Assembly (NCBI GenBank): GCA_026260175.1
Contig: JAKCWW010001788.1
Coordinates: 1,355 to 65,354 of the forward strand
Length of the DNA: 64,000 nucleotides
Direction of reading: 5' to 3'
Source of the DNA: Reticulitermes lucifugus
Taxonomy: Eukaryota; Arthropoda; Insecta; Blattodea; Rhinotermitidae
The notes under the pieces are model-generated. The model saw only the letters and a list, made by a program, of their open reading frames with translations, was not told where the DNA came from and did no database searches. Shown here piece after piece: positions 13,001 through 20,548 of the stretch. The first letter of the stretch is position 1. Every line of letters starts with the position of its first letter. The position numbers and the translations under genes are program-made.

Positions 13001-16000
13001 GTTGTCTCAAGTGTCAAGTGGCTTTTGCGTCACTCGGTATAGTGTCGAGCAGGAGAAGGATTAGTGAATAATTAATTGTAAAGAATGTGGAAAGAAGCAG
13101 TAGTGTTCTAATTTGAGGTATTGTCCCGACATTTGCTGGGATGGGCTGAGAAAAACCACAAAGATACTCGGTCACGATACGTGGTCTCCTGGCAGAGGTT
13201 TGAACCCGCTTTGTTTCCTTACAATGCTAGGGACTAACTCAGTAATAGTTTAAGGGAATTCGCAATCCTGTGTAGCAGCCTAGTAAAATTGCTTCGCTTG
13301 ACATCCATACGTCTTTCTACGCATACGTTTCCTAACTTGTATATTAAAGTTAGCAATGGCTTTTCGAAAACACGTGAAGGTCGCTGAAGTTCCTTCTTTT
13401 CGACCACGACTAAAGATGGCGAGTTTTGACAGTTCACTGCAGTGTGGATGAGGTATCCTTTCTTCTGGGGTACGATGGAAGGAACTACGATCCCTCGACC
13501 GGTCACCCAGTGACGCAGCGTTATATCCCAGAAGAACAGATTGATAAATGAAGCCACTCCTCGCCCAAATTATATTTCTGCTTATATGCCTATTACATTT
13601 GAACTCGGTTATAACGTCATGAAGGGGACTGAATATTTTGTGTCGTTAGAAACGAGCGTTACTATAACCGAGGAGCATTACGTTATGGTTGACAGTGAGG
13701 AATTAATTGGTAGTACAGAATATCTCACACTATACACGAGGTGTCGCCTAAACCGATGTCGTTATAACCGGAGTCGACTGTACATTACATTTTCATTAAA
13801 TTTTCATTGTACGTAACATCGCAAAAATTTTTCTTGGCTTATCAGAATGGTAAAGGCAGAGGTAAAGGCCAAGCACTCAATGTGTGGAGGTAGAGATATA
13901 GCTGTAACCATACTCAACCTCGAAGCTAGAAAGAGATGGGTGGACAGCGCCCGGCCCCGTCCGCTTTACCTTCGGGAAAGAGACCCATTACCCATTTTAC
14001 AGGAGGCTGGATGAGTCCGGAAAATCTCGCCCTCACCGAAATACGAACCCCAGACCGTCCAGTCTGTAACGAATCGCTATCCTTGCAGCGGTTATCAGAA
14101 TAACTACTTAACATATTCCAGCTTATAGTCTGTTAAGTGTACAATGTATACGTTTCAAGGCTTAATGCTGAACAAGAATGGCTTGTGTAGATCTGACCAA
14201 GAAATTTACTGTTGTTATTGAACCCAAAGCTGGAAGTTCTCCACCCAAACGAATTTGTTATTTCCGTTAAGGCCACATATTGCAACCAGTTTAGCCTTAA
14301 TTATTCAATTATTTTAATTGGATAAAACCTGCGAACTATGAAATCTCTCAGAATTTAATTTTACTTCAATTTCAGATCTCTCGGGGCCAAGTATTCTCCC
14401 CAACACTTGTTTCTAACGCCCTCAATCCATGCGAGGTTTCAGATTCTCATGAGGGTGACAATGAAGATTAGTCTTCTGGGATGTAAAGCCCGAATATTTG
14501 CCATAAATTTTCTTCCATCTTCACGGCAGCAACATCGGAGCAAGAGGTTCCTCCAAAACGCCGGTAAATTTCTACCAGCCTGCACGGCGTCACATCCCAG
14601 GAGACAGTAATTTTCAAATTCAATCCATATCTTTTCCTTAGGGCAGCAATTCTGAAACCTCATACGCTGCTACGTTGCGACATATTTCATACAAATTTTT
14701 AAATAGAGAGAGCCTTCATAACGCAGTCGATATAGCGACTACGCTACGGGCTGTACGGTCCGGGGTTGGAAGCCTGATAGGGCAAGAGATTTTTCTGTTC
14801 TCCAAAACGTCCAGACAGGTTCTGGGGCTCACGCAGCTTCCTATTCAATGGATCCGGAGGGGGGTAAAGCGGCTGGGGCGTGGTGTAGACCATTCATCTT
14901 CATCTAGTGCCAAGGTTAAGAATGATTGGAGCTATACTTCTGCTCCCCCTACATACCTTCATGGAGTGCACAGGGGCAAATTTTTTATTGTTAAACACAA
15001 GTCGAGAAGGCCTAAGACGATATATTCAAGACGTCCCTTCGTACCCACAGCTTATTCCATTGCACGGGATGAACACAGCGTGTTTCTTTAAATTTGTCAT
15101 GCTTATAGTGCAGAGCGACACTAGTTCACCGAAAGCGTTGTCCCAAGTAATTATGCTTCTGACTTGTATTCGGAAGGTATCCATTCGGATTTAGGCCGGG
15201 ACACCGAAAAATCCTCTGATTTTTCCTGGTTTTACTTTGTACCTCTAGGCAAATGCTACGACAGTACAATAAATTAGGTCAGAACCGCTACCTTTCACTT
15301 ATTCTGCAATTCATTATTTCGGTATTATATAGTCTCAGCCCCGATCCCAGTGGCCGCGCGGTCTAAGGCGTGAGTCTGCGGCCTCTCGCTTGCTGGGACT
15401 GCAGGTTCGAATTCCGCATGGGGCATGGATGTCTGTGTGTTGTGTGTTGTCAGGTAGAGGTCTCTGCGTCGGGATGGTCAGTCGTCCAGAGGAGTCCTAC
15501 CGAGTGCGGTGTGTCTGAGTGTGATCGTGAAGCCTCGATAATGAGAAGACCCTGGTCCACTAGGGATTGTTGCGCCAGGGTAAAAAAAAGTAGTCTCAGT
15601 CACTGGCAGCGTCGTTACATAAGCTACAAACAAATAATGCAAGTAGTTCGAGATGAAAGTAAGTCGTCAATAAAAAGTGGCACGTGACATTTCACTCTGA
15701 GAACAAAAGGTTGTAATTGGATAGTGAAAACGGTTAAGAAACGCTGACTTCCCACGACAGACAAGTTTCGTAACAATGTAAGGGACAGATAGGGAAGCTT
15801 TGGAGAAGAGAAAAGCCTCTTTCCCCATCTGAGAATCGAAATATATTTTCTGTGTTGTCTAGTTCTCAGCCTAGTTGTGATCTGTGGTATGCCTGCATAC
15901 CACAGATCACAAGACAATTCCCGTGGAGGGTGGGCGTATTTGGCGCGCTGCAGGAGACTGCTGACTATAGGTGGGACTATGGGGCTGCTATTGGTAAGAG

Positions 16001-16401
16001 CGACAGGCGGTACTATTACTGCACACAGACTGAAAACATCAAGCACTTCCAGTAACGTGTATTTAACGAGTGCACTGTGCGAATGCTTCCAGGACAAGTA
16101 GTTGCAACTCGTCAATCCCCACGAAATTTTGCGCATGCGCATCTATCGAATTCCTAGCAGAAGTCACCTCCTGGCCTGCGGACAGTACCTACTACCTACT
16201 CTGGCTCCTGTAAGTAAAAATTACTCTGAGAGAAATGAATAAAAACGGAGAACTCACCCTAAGATATCCCCACCACCAGTTTCGGTCGTCTGTGGATTCG
16301 GAACTGAACGTCTCCGTCAGGTAGATGGACACTTGGCTACCGTGTCGTATAGAGTTGAGGCTGCTGCGGGTGATCAACTCCTCCATTCCCGATACCGGCA
16401 T
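1159..16401 (-). CDS. Transmembrane adenylyl cyclase, ACX-like, 5' part of gene (8 exons; 3' exons off the left edge)
   Basis: Class III adenylyl cyclase, expected to make cAMP from ATP at the membrane. The coding join, read on the minus strand, is 16401-16258, 6634-6500, 5719-5366, 4096-3947, 3089-2980, 2592-2448, 1740-1604 and 1314-1159. All junctions are GT-AG and the frame is kept for 1,331 nt (443 codons plus 2 nt). Domains in order: short cytoplasmic N-terminus (1-65), six hydrophobic segments (about 66-230), helical linker with LMLSIIPHHI (about 264-273), then C1 catalytic domain from about residue 305. Metal-binding Asp314 (ILYADVV) and Asp358 (LGDCYYCVSG) are 44 residues apart, as in known cyclases. 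Later motifs are MRIGIHSG and KWQYDVWSRDV. The usual FADIxGFT reads YADVVKYA here, as I recall for insect ACX proteins; this subfamily call is inference. The remaining C1 end, second membrane block and C2 must lie left of base 1,159. Confidence 0.9.
1604..1740 (-). CDS. Adenylyl cyclase exon 7 (second metal Asp)
   Basis: 137 nt between tttacag and gtaaga. Encodes EHGVLRIKFLGDCYYCVSGV and then HHARNCVNLGLDMI. LGDCYYCVSG is a hallmark of membrane cyclases and carries the second metal-binding Asp (358). Confidence 0.95.
2448..2592 (-). CDS. Adenylyl cyclase exon 6 (start of C1, first metal Asp)
   Basis: 145 nt. Encodes DMYVKEHDNVSILYADVVKY and then LVEILNELFGRFDEASE. The Asp in LYADVV is the first metal ligand (residue 314 of the model). 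Usual cyclases read FADIVGFT here; the GFT part is KYA in this protein. Confidence 0.93.
2980..3089 (-). CDS. Adenylyl cyclase exon 5 (signalling helix before C1)
   Basis: 110 nt, phase 0 in and phase 2 out. Encodes ENLMLSIIPHHIIEDVRKDI and on to LRRKPF. The LxLSxxPxH motif matches the conserved helix (LLLSVLPRHVA-like) that joins TM6 to C1 in membrane cyclases. Confidence 0.92.
3947..4096 (-). CDS. Adenylyl cyclase exon 4 (TM6 and start of cytoplasmic linker)
   Basis: 50 codons, phase 0, between tttattacag and gtgagt. The sixth membrane segment is DIVYLICVNGLGLYF. It is followed by RLMSEVAIRQTFLDRRACLE, the usual basic stretch leading to the C1 domain, and ends EYEKQQE. Confidence 0.92.
5366..5719 (-). 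CDS. Adenylyl cyclase exon 3 (TM2-TM5)
   Basis: 118 codons, phase 0. Starts GVPVPDALSY after cttcacag and ends KEQRMYER before gtgagt. It holds four hydrophobic segments, near ALSYCIAMVLCWPLMLIV, WISLLVSCFVVVLLIIIDLG, THTLLVCYVFLPL and AFILGLVVTLCHLVVLGTV. This block is the core of the first membrane domain. Confidence 0.92.
6500..6634 (-). CDS. Adenylyl cyclase exon 2 (linker and TM1)
   Basis: 45 codons, phase 0 at both ends, between ttttag and gtgagt. It encodes the juxtamembrane helix (LKNLEELYLKYLQRLHLGY) and the first hydrophobic segment (SVFVLLQSLLSLSHAVVVWV). Confidence 0.9.
6984..7041. repeat. (ATT)n microsatellite
   Basis: About 18 ATT units with one GTT interruption, in cyclase intron 1. 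It creates a false run of Ile codons in one frame. Confidence 0.95.
7386..7570. promoter_or_regulatory. CpG-rich patch in cyclase intron 1; possible alternative promoter
   Basis: About ten CpGs in 7,440-7,562, against roughly two per 300 bp in the gene bodies on either side. It sits at the sharp change from CpG-poor cyclase exons to CpG-normal DNA. No TATA box or clear initiator was recognised; promoter function is only a guess. Confidence 0.2.
7571..8400. other. Cyclase intron 1 sequence without recognised features
   Basis: Plain AT-rich sequence. A 114-codon open frame (7,819-8,163, plus) is low-complexity and has no family resemblance. A start resembling a hAT end (cagttttcaaacggcg) is seen near 7,770, but its partner was not found. 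Confidence 0.4.
8410..8710. mobile_element. hAT-type MITE (301 bp)
   Basis: Begins CAGCGGTTCGCAATC and ends with the matching inverted end (GTTGCGAACCACTG), the terminal pattern of Charlie-like hAT elements. The 8 bp on each side are gtctacac and cactagac; five of eight positions agree and both resemble the hAT target nTCTAGAn. No coding capacity. Confidence 0.7.
9127..9352 (+). repeat. tRNA-derived SINE, family B
   Basis: A tRNA-like head (CATGACTCAGGGGGTAAGTC) with a B box (GGATTCGATCCC). It is followed by a family body with GTGGACGAAGTGTCACTGG and a T-rich block. The same body occurs at 11,998, 25,180, 28,053, 30,597 and 31,604. Confidence 0.8.
9835..10415. repeat. 35-bp tandem minisatellite, about 16-17 units
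   Basis: Successive units start at 9835, 9870, 9905, 9940, 9975 and about 10010, an exact 35-bp step that continues with drift to about 10,415. The unit core is AATATCGAGATAATTCACC followed by GTGAGACGCCCGACAA. Units differ from each other at many positions, so the array is old. It lies in cyclase intron 1. Confidence 0.93.
10971..11197 (-). repeat. tRNA-derived SINE, family A
   Basis: On the minus strand it reads GGCCGGGATAGCGTAGTCGG (A box), ATCGAATCCC (B box), then the family body with CGGCCGGGGCGTGGCGTTAA and the end TGTGCCTTCATGGCAGG. Nearly full length and rich in CpG. Confidence 0.88.
11732..11980. repeat. 86-bp near-perfect inverted repeat with 77-bp spacer
   Basis: Arms 11,732-11,817 and 11,895-11,980 are of equal length and differ at one base plus the single N at 11,784. 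The arms contain CCTTGTAAAGGCTGAAACA, similar to 3' ends of Penelope-like or LINE elements. Transcripts would form a long hairpin. It may be two head-to-head element ends or a foldback transposon. Confidence 0.9.
11998..12230 (-). repeat. tRNA-derived SINE, family B
   Basis: Reverse copy with the family body (AAAGTGGCACTGGGACAGG on the minus strand) and a degraded tRNA-like head near 12,215. Confidence 0.7.
12231..13070. other. Cyclase intron 1 sequence, nothing recognised
   Basis: No reading frame with family resemblance and no repeat matched elsewhere in the window. Confidence 0.4.
13075..13245 (-). repeat. tRNA-derived SINE, family D (degraded)
   Basis: On the minus strand a tRNA-like head with B box GGTTCAAACCTC, then a body ending in CCGACATTTGCTGGG on the plus strand. 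Related bodies lie near 19,365, 23,545 and 29,310. Confidence 0.5.
13600..13784. mobile_element. Possible pogo/Tigger-like transposon end
   Basis: Reading inward from 13,784 on the minus strand: TA then CAGTCGACTCCGGTTATAA, and several copies of a GTTATAACCG-like motif (13,605, 13,660, 13,760). CAGTcgac-type ends with TA targets are usual for pogo-like elements. The other end was not found. Confidence 0.4.
13931..14094 (-). repeat. tRNA-derived SINE, family A (partial)
   Basis: Minus-strand copy with AGACTGGACGGTCTGGGGTT and the body CGGACGGGGCCGGGCG; head degraded. Confidence 0.8.
14719..14978 (+). repeat. tRNA-derived SINE, family A
   Basis: Reads ACGCAGTCGATATAGCGACT, CTACGGGCTGTACGGTCCGG, then AAAGCGGCTGGGGCGTGG and the end TACCTTCATGG. 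Nearly full length. Confidence 0.85.
15348..15590 (+). repeat. tRNA-Leu-like SINE, family C
   Basis: Starts CAGTGGCCGCGCGGTCTAAG with B box GGTTCGAATTCC, a clear tRNA-Leu-like head. The body has CCGAGTGCGGTGTGTCTGAG and it ends in an A-rich tail (ggtaaaaaaaag). A single copy in this window. Confidence 0.75.
15875..15912. repeat. Perfect 18-bp palindrome with 2-nt loop
   Basis: Left arm TTGTGATCTGTGGTATGC and its exact reverse complement are separated by CT. It lies about 350 bp downstream of cyclase exon 1, at the edge of the duplicated block 15,930-16,190. Confidence 0.9.
15930..16190. repeat. Diverged block, copy 1, carrying an NRF1-type site
   Basis: Aligns over its length with 16,565-16,840. 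Shared anchors are GACTGCTG, CTATTGG, AACATCAAG, GCACTGTGCGAA, TTTTGCGCATGC, CATCTAT and CCTAGCAG. Copy 1 contains TTGCGCATGCGCATC near 16,130, an exact GCGCATGCGC site, the NRF1/erect-wing motif. The two copies flank cyclase exon 1. Confidence 0.7.
16258..16401 (-). CDS. Adenylyl cyclase coding exon 1 (N-terminus)
   Basis: Encodes 48 residues starting MPVSGMEELI and ending RNWWWGYLR, followed by a good donor (AGG|gtgagt). The next exon continues RQFKLKNLEELY, and the W-x-W-x-YL / LE-x-Y pattern resembles N-termini of ACX-type cyclases. The start chosen is the first ATG in frame, at 16401-16399. The bases just upstream on the minus strand (tctgttgttccag) look like a splice acceptor, so the ATG may open an exon preceded by a non-coding 5' exon. 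No in-frame ATG is seen further upstream in the same open stretch. Confidence 0.72.
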
Positions 16402-16564
16402 CTGGAACAACAGATGGTATAGCGCCAGAACGTAAAATAACAAGTAGCGGAGTGAGAAGATATTCGGTGGCTTTCGGTTTCATAGCGATGACGAATCACT
16501 GCTTGTGAAATCTGGTACGGAGATAGACCGCAAGCACATGTACCGGCCAGAGAACAAGAGATTA

Positions 16565-16840
16565 TCCCCGCAAGGGGGGGGGTTCTGGTGCAGTGTGGGG
16601 ACTGCTGGCTGTAGTGGGGATTTCTAGACTCCTATTGGCAGGAACGACACATAGTTCTGCTACAACACACGGGCTAAAAACATCAAGAATTGCGCGTAAG
16701 GCATAGTGAGCGAGAGCACTGTGCGAAAGTTTCAGCTTGAGAAGTAACACCTCGTCATTTACCATGATATTTTGCGCATGCTCATCTATTGCATTCCTAG
16801 CAGGAATCAGCTCCTCGTCTGTGGACAGTACACATTTTTT
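16565..16840. repeat. Diverged block, copy 2, upstream of cyclase exon 1
   Basis: Second copy of the block at 15,930-16,190, roughly 70% alike by eye. Its NRF1-like site is changed by one base (TTGCGCATGCTCATC near 16,770). Being just 5' of the first coding exon it may overlap the promoter or 5' UTR. Confidence 0.65.
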
Positions 16841-17079
16841 ATAAAACACTGCATGTAAGTCAACAGCTACCAACATGGCCATGATGCGACACTTTGAAGA
16901 TACATTCGACGACAAATTTAACATACGCAGAATACTTAAGCAATAAGTTCCTCATAAAATATAATAATAATAATAATAATAATAATAGGTACGTAAGCCT
17001 AGAAATATGTGCAATATGAAACAAAGTTTTACGAGTTCTGCTTGGGACTCCTTGTTCCTTTTTTATATAGGGCCTACAG

Positions 17080-17470
17080 CAGCGATGGTGAACCATTTCG
17101 CTGCCTGATGGCAGATTTAGATTAAGAGTTAATTAGCAATAATGACGTGTGCCAGCCATCCTCCTTGCTCTAGTATTGTCTAGTGGACTTAATGAAATAT
17201 CTGCTGCTACAGTTTCAGAGAGCTCTTAAACCCCAAGCTTGTGTTGTGATTGTTTTGAGCGTGACAAAAATGACGCTATTTTTTTGGTGTATGTGTGAGA
17301 TATTTCTAAAATGTGTTTATGTGCGATATTTGTGAAGTATCTGGAGGAATGTAATTAAATAAATCACCGAACTACGGTGATTTATTGAATTTCAAAGCTT
17401 TAACATAGAAAACGCTGCAATCACCAGTGTAAGCAGCACCTCAGTCGACAGCAATTTTGGGTCACCCCTG
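17080..17470. mobile_element. Probable hAT-type MITE (391 bp)
   Basis: Left end CAGCGATGGTGAACC and right end (minus) CAGGGGTGACCC resemble hAT termini. The flanking 8-mers are gcctacag and gcctaatt, the first five bases identical. A 12-bp hairpin (AATAAATCACCG / reverse) sits inside at 17,358-17,386. No coding frame. Confidence 0.5.
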
Positions 17471-17478
17471 GCCTAATT

Positions 17479-18480
17479 GTATAAGAATGGACGGAGGTCA
17501 TTTTTTCCTTAAACTCTTAGAGACAAAGTAATCACGACTGGGTAAATATTTACGAAGAAAGGATTTCCTAATTTCCAAATTAGGTACATAAAATTATCAC
17601 AATTTTTCTTTTAGCGTTTGTCACCTTAAGCCGCATTCTCTGGCCTGGCTTAGCTATACAAATTTCTGTAGCGCCTCAGGTTTATTGTTGAGCTGTATAA
17701 ATTCGCCTTAATTATGTCTTTAAATAGTCACTGCAACAAATAACTTTTTCGTGTAAATTAGACCTTAAAAGAATATGTATTTTACGGCATGCATCAAACG
17801 TATGTCATAATGCGTAATGTTTGACAAAAATATTAAAGCTTTATATGCCCTTCATGTTGAAGTAGAGGCTATACTGAAGAAATATGAACCACAACCAAAT
17901 TCGCCAGACAGCTTCTGGTGAACATTTTCAGAATCCATTTTGATCTCATTGTAATCAGTAGTATCAGAGTCGAAACGTGTGGTGGGACCGACAGGACCCA
18001 ATTTATTATGCGTTCATTTGATGCATTTTACTTTCATTTAGTAAAACAGCCTCTGCTTATTTTGAAAGGCATAGGAAACAATAATACAGGCCTTAATAAT
18101 TTACTAAATTCCGTATGTACATTTATAATCAAAGTACGGATATCAGCCATTATCAGCCAATATGCAGCTGATTCACATAACCTGATATTAAAGGGCGACC
18201 TTGCGTAGGATCTGAAATCTCAGAATTTATATATTCATTGAGCAAAGTGGTCGATATACAATAGGCCACTTGACTCTTACAATCTTAACGAAGCTCTTTG
18301 TGTCCAGTAGTCTTCTTTTCTTGTTTTTTCATCCAGACTGTATTGCGAAATCGACGACAGAGCGTCCAACTTTAATACTGAACCACTAAAAGTTTTCAAG
18401 GTGTAAGCGTTTCAACTCTTTAACAATGAAGTGGATTTGTATTGGGAATACTACTTGTTTGCTGCTGCCAATTGACGTCA
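17479..18480. other. Upstream flank of cyclase, nothing firmly recognised
   Basis: A 96-codon frame at 17,918-18,208 (plus) and flanking broken frames have no family match I can name. Possibly a decayed transposon. Confidence 0.35.
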
Positions 18481-18482
18481 TA

Positions 18483-18815
18483 GCTGACCACATCCCCTTT
18501 AGGATAGGATCAAACTGGGATTACGGTTTGAATCCCGCTGTAAAGCTATCCATGTACAGGCCTGGACAGGTCCTGAGGGTTTCCGGAGGTTGAGGCTCCC
18601 AGATTTCAAGACAATCGGCACATGAAGGTGATAAGGTTGTCAGACTTAAGCACCGGCCGCCTTTACTCCCCAGGAAATATTCTTGGCATTCATTTCTGTT
18701 ACAAGCTGAGTCGACCGCAGGGCCATAATGCGGCCGGAAAGATTATGTCAATGAAAAATTCCAATGAAACCATCGGGAATCGAAACCGCGATCTTCTGGC
18801 TTGTAGTGTAGTGCC
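18483..18815. repeat. Two tRNA-like SINE pieces, facing each other
   Basis: Plus-strand B box GGTTTGAATCCCGC near 18,525 with a short body to about 18,620. Then a minus-strand piece with B box GGTTTCGATTCCCG near 18,780. Neither head matches families A-C closely. Confidence 0.45.
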
Positions 18816-19364
18816 TCAATCAAATGAATACCGCTGTAGACATTCATATATACACTTACATTCTGTGATAACAGAGGCACTGTGTCAAGCCAATTTCCTG
18901 TACTGGGGGCCCCACAGTATATCTGACAGATGCAATGAAATATAAATCTCTATATTGTTAACACATTAGAAGACTAAGAAAGAAGAAAATGAAAATTCTA
19001 AAAAAAATAGTAAGTTCAATTTTCTTCATAGAGAGACCAAACGGAGTTATAGGTTAGTAAAAGAACAATTTCAGTACGTGACATCAACTAGAATAGACTG
19101 ACTACGATTAATAGGTCAAAGTTTTCAGATCTTCCATAAATATTTCTGTCACCAGCAATGTATGTAAATTCTTAAAAACAGGAACTCATATAGATATTTC
19201 AGTAAGTCTGTCATCTATCTCTGTAGGCCCACAAAGTTTCAGAAGCCTGATTGCAGTAGGCGAAAAAATAAAAATCTCGTTTTGTATGTGTGCTTTAGTT
19301 AAAGGCACTGTCAGTGGTTCAGACTATGTAGCGTCGAATGATATGACGAGTTAGTGAATACTGA

Positions 19365-19497
19365 AGAGGGAAGAACGTAGAAGGAAACGATGGTCGCCTA
19401 ATTTGACGCAATATCTCGGAATTTGCTTGGAGAGACAGAGGAAAGCTCAGAGAATCATCTGTAGTACAGTCAGTGTTTCGGCCGAGAAGAAAACCAG
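19365..19497 (-). repeat. Family D SINE-like piece
   Basis: Shares the body (ATCTCGGAATTTGCTTGGAG on plus) with copies at 13,075 and 29,310; the tRNA-like head is not clear. Confidence 0.4.
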
Positions 19498-19502
19498 GTA
19501 TC

Positions 19503-19530
19503 TCTAACTAACTAACTAACTAACTAACTC
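19503..19530. repeat. (AACT)n microsatellite
   Basis: Seven tandem AACT-type units. It sits at the start of a repeat (to about 19,870) that also occurs near 60,725-60,900 and, in part, at 1-60. Confidence 0.9.
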
Positions 19531-19870
19531 CATGAAGCAGAGTCCTTCTTGAGAAGCTAAGAGGTCCTCAGTTAGTCAAGACATTCCCCGTATTTTATGG
19601 AATTCGAATGTGCATTACCGCATTCACAACAGCCAGCCATTTGTCTCTGTCCTGAGCCAGATCAATCCAGCCGACGCCCTCCAAATTGATTTCTTTAAAA
19701 TACATTTTAGTATTATCCTCCCATGTACGGCTAGGTCTTCAAAGTGGTCTCTGTTCCTCAGGTTTCCCCATCAAAACATTGTATGCACTTCCCCTCTCCC
19801 CCGTTTACAAATCAGAGGCTTTGCTGCTTCACCGAACTCGCTCGGTAACCTCTGTGGTTGATGTTGTGTA
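19531..19870 (+). repeat. Dispersed repeat shared with 60,725-60,905 and 1-60
   Basis: Anchors are CTCCATGAAGCAG, TCCTGAGCCAGATCAATCCA and TTTCCCCATCAAAAC. The 60.7 kb copy reads CTCCAGGAAGCAG and CTCAGCCAAATAAATCCAGG; the left edge of the window starts with the same middle part. Likely the 3' UTR of a LINE, since two of the three copies lie next to the same LINE tail. Confidence 0.6.
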
Positions 19871-20162
19871 TTATACAAAGTTAGAATGGTGTCCAGTGAG
19901 AGGCTGTTCTGTTCATATCAAGTTTCATGCATCTTCTTAAATTGGTTCAAGAGTTGCCTNGGGGGGGGCAGACCAACGCAGTGCGATCATGACGGTACTG
20001 TAAACTATATTTGTTTGAAGGATAAGAAAAGCAAGATAAAAACTCCGTTCTTATCTGCAAGGAAACGCAGGACTTCTTAGTTGTAAATTTTAGACTGCAG
20101 GTGATATTTAGGAAAACCTTTGCTACTCATTGCGCAAAAGGAATGCAGCTCTAGGAGCTAGG

Positions 20163-20366
20163 AGAGCGTAATCGGCATCGTGAAAATGTTACGGCCTGAG
20201 TAATAAGAGCTTTCTCTCTTCTCCAAAGTGTCCAGACCTTCTCTGGGGCTCAGCCAGCCTTCTATTGGATGGATAACGGAGCCATTTTCCCTGGGAGTAA
20301 AGCGCACGGAGCGTGAAGCTGACCACTAGTATCTAGTACCGAGGTTAAAAATGGGTGTAGGTATAG
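20163..20366 (+). repeat. tRNA-derived SINE, family A
   Basis: Full-length type but degraded head (GAGAGCGTAATCGGCATCG), then TCCAGACCTTCTCTGGGGCT and CTAGTACCGAGGTTA. It runs straight into a second copy. Confidence 0.75.
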
Positions 20367-20548
20367 GCCCACCAAGCCTCCTGTACAATGGGTACCGGTT
20401 CATTCCCGGGGGTAAAGCGGCCGGGGCGTGGCGTTAACCACTCACTCCCATCTAGCGCTGAGGTTATAGAAAGAGTGGAGCTATACCTCTACTCCCCTTT
20501 GCCCTTTCATGGCAGGTTGTAGAGTGAACTTTACTTTTAACTTTACAT
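20366..20548 (+). repeat. tRNA-derived SINE, family A, 5'-truncated, tandem to the previous copy
   Basis: Starts mid-body (GGCCCACCAAGCCTCCTGTA), contains AAGCGGCCGGGGCGTGGCG and ends CCTTTCATGGCAGG. It abuts the 3' end of the copy before it. Confidence 0.85.

Noticed and set aside
15348-15425. tRNA-Leu gene
   Set aside because: A and B boxes are present but the acceptor and anticodon stems do not pair as in a tRNA, and it continues into a SINE body with an A-rich end.
15624-16142. 172-codon minus-strand frame
   Set aside because: Crosses the duplicated block and the perfect palindrome; no known motif, and frames on the other strand are also open.
17918-18208. Host exon candidate (96 codons)
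   Set aside because: No acceptor/donor pair keeps a sensible frame and the peptide resembles nothing I know; probably old transposon sequence.
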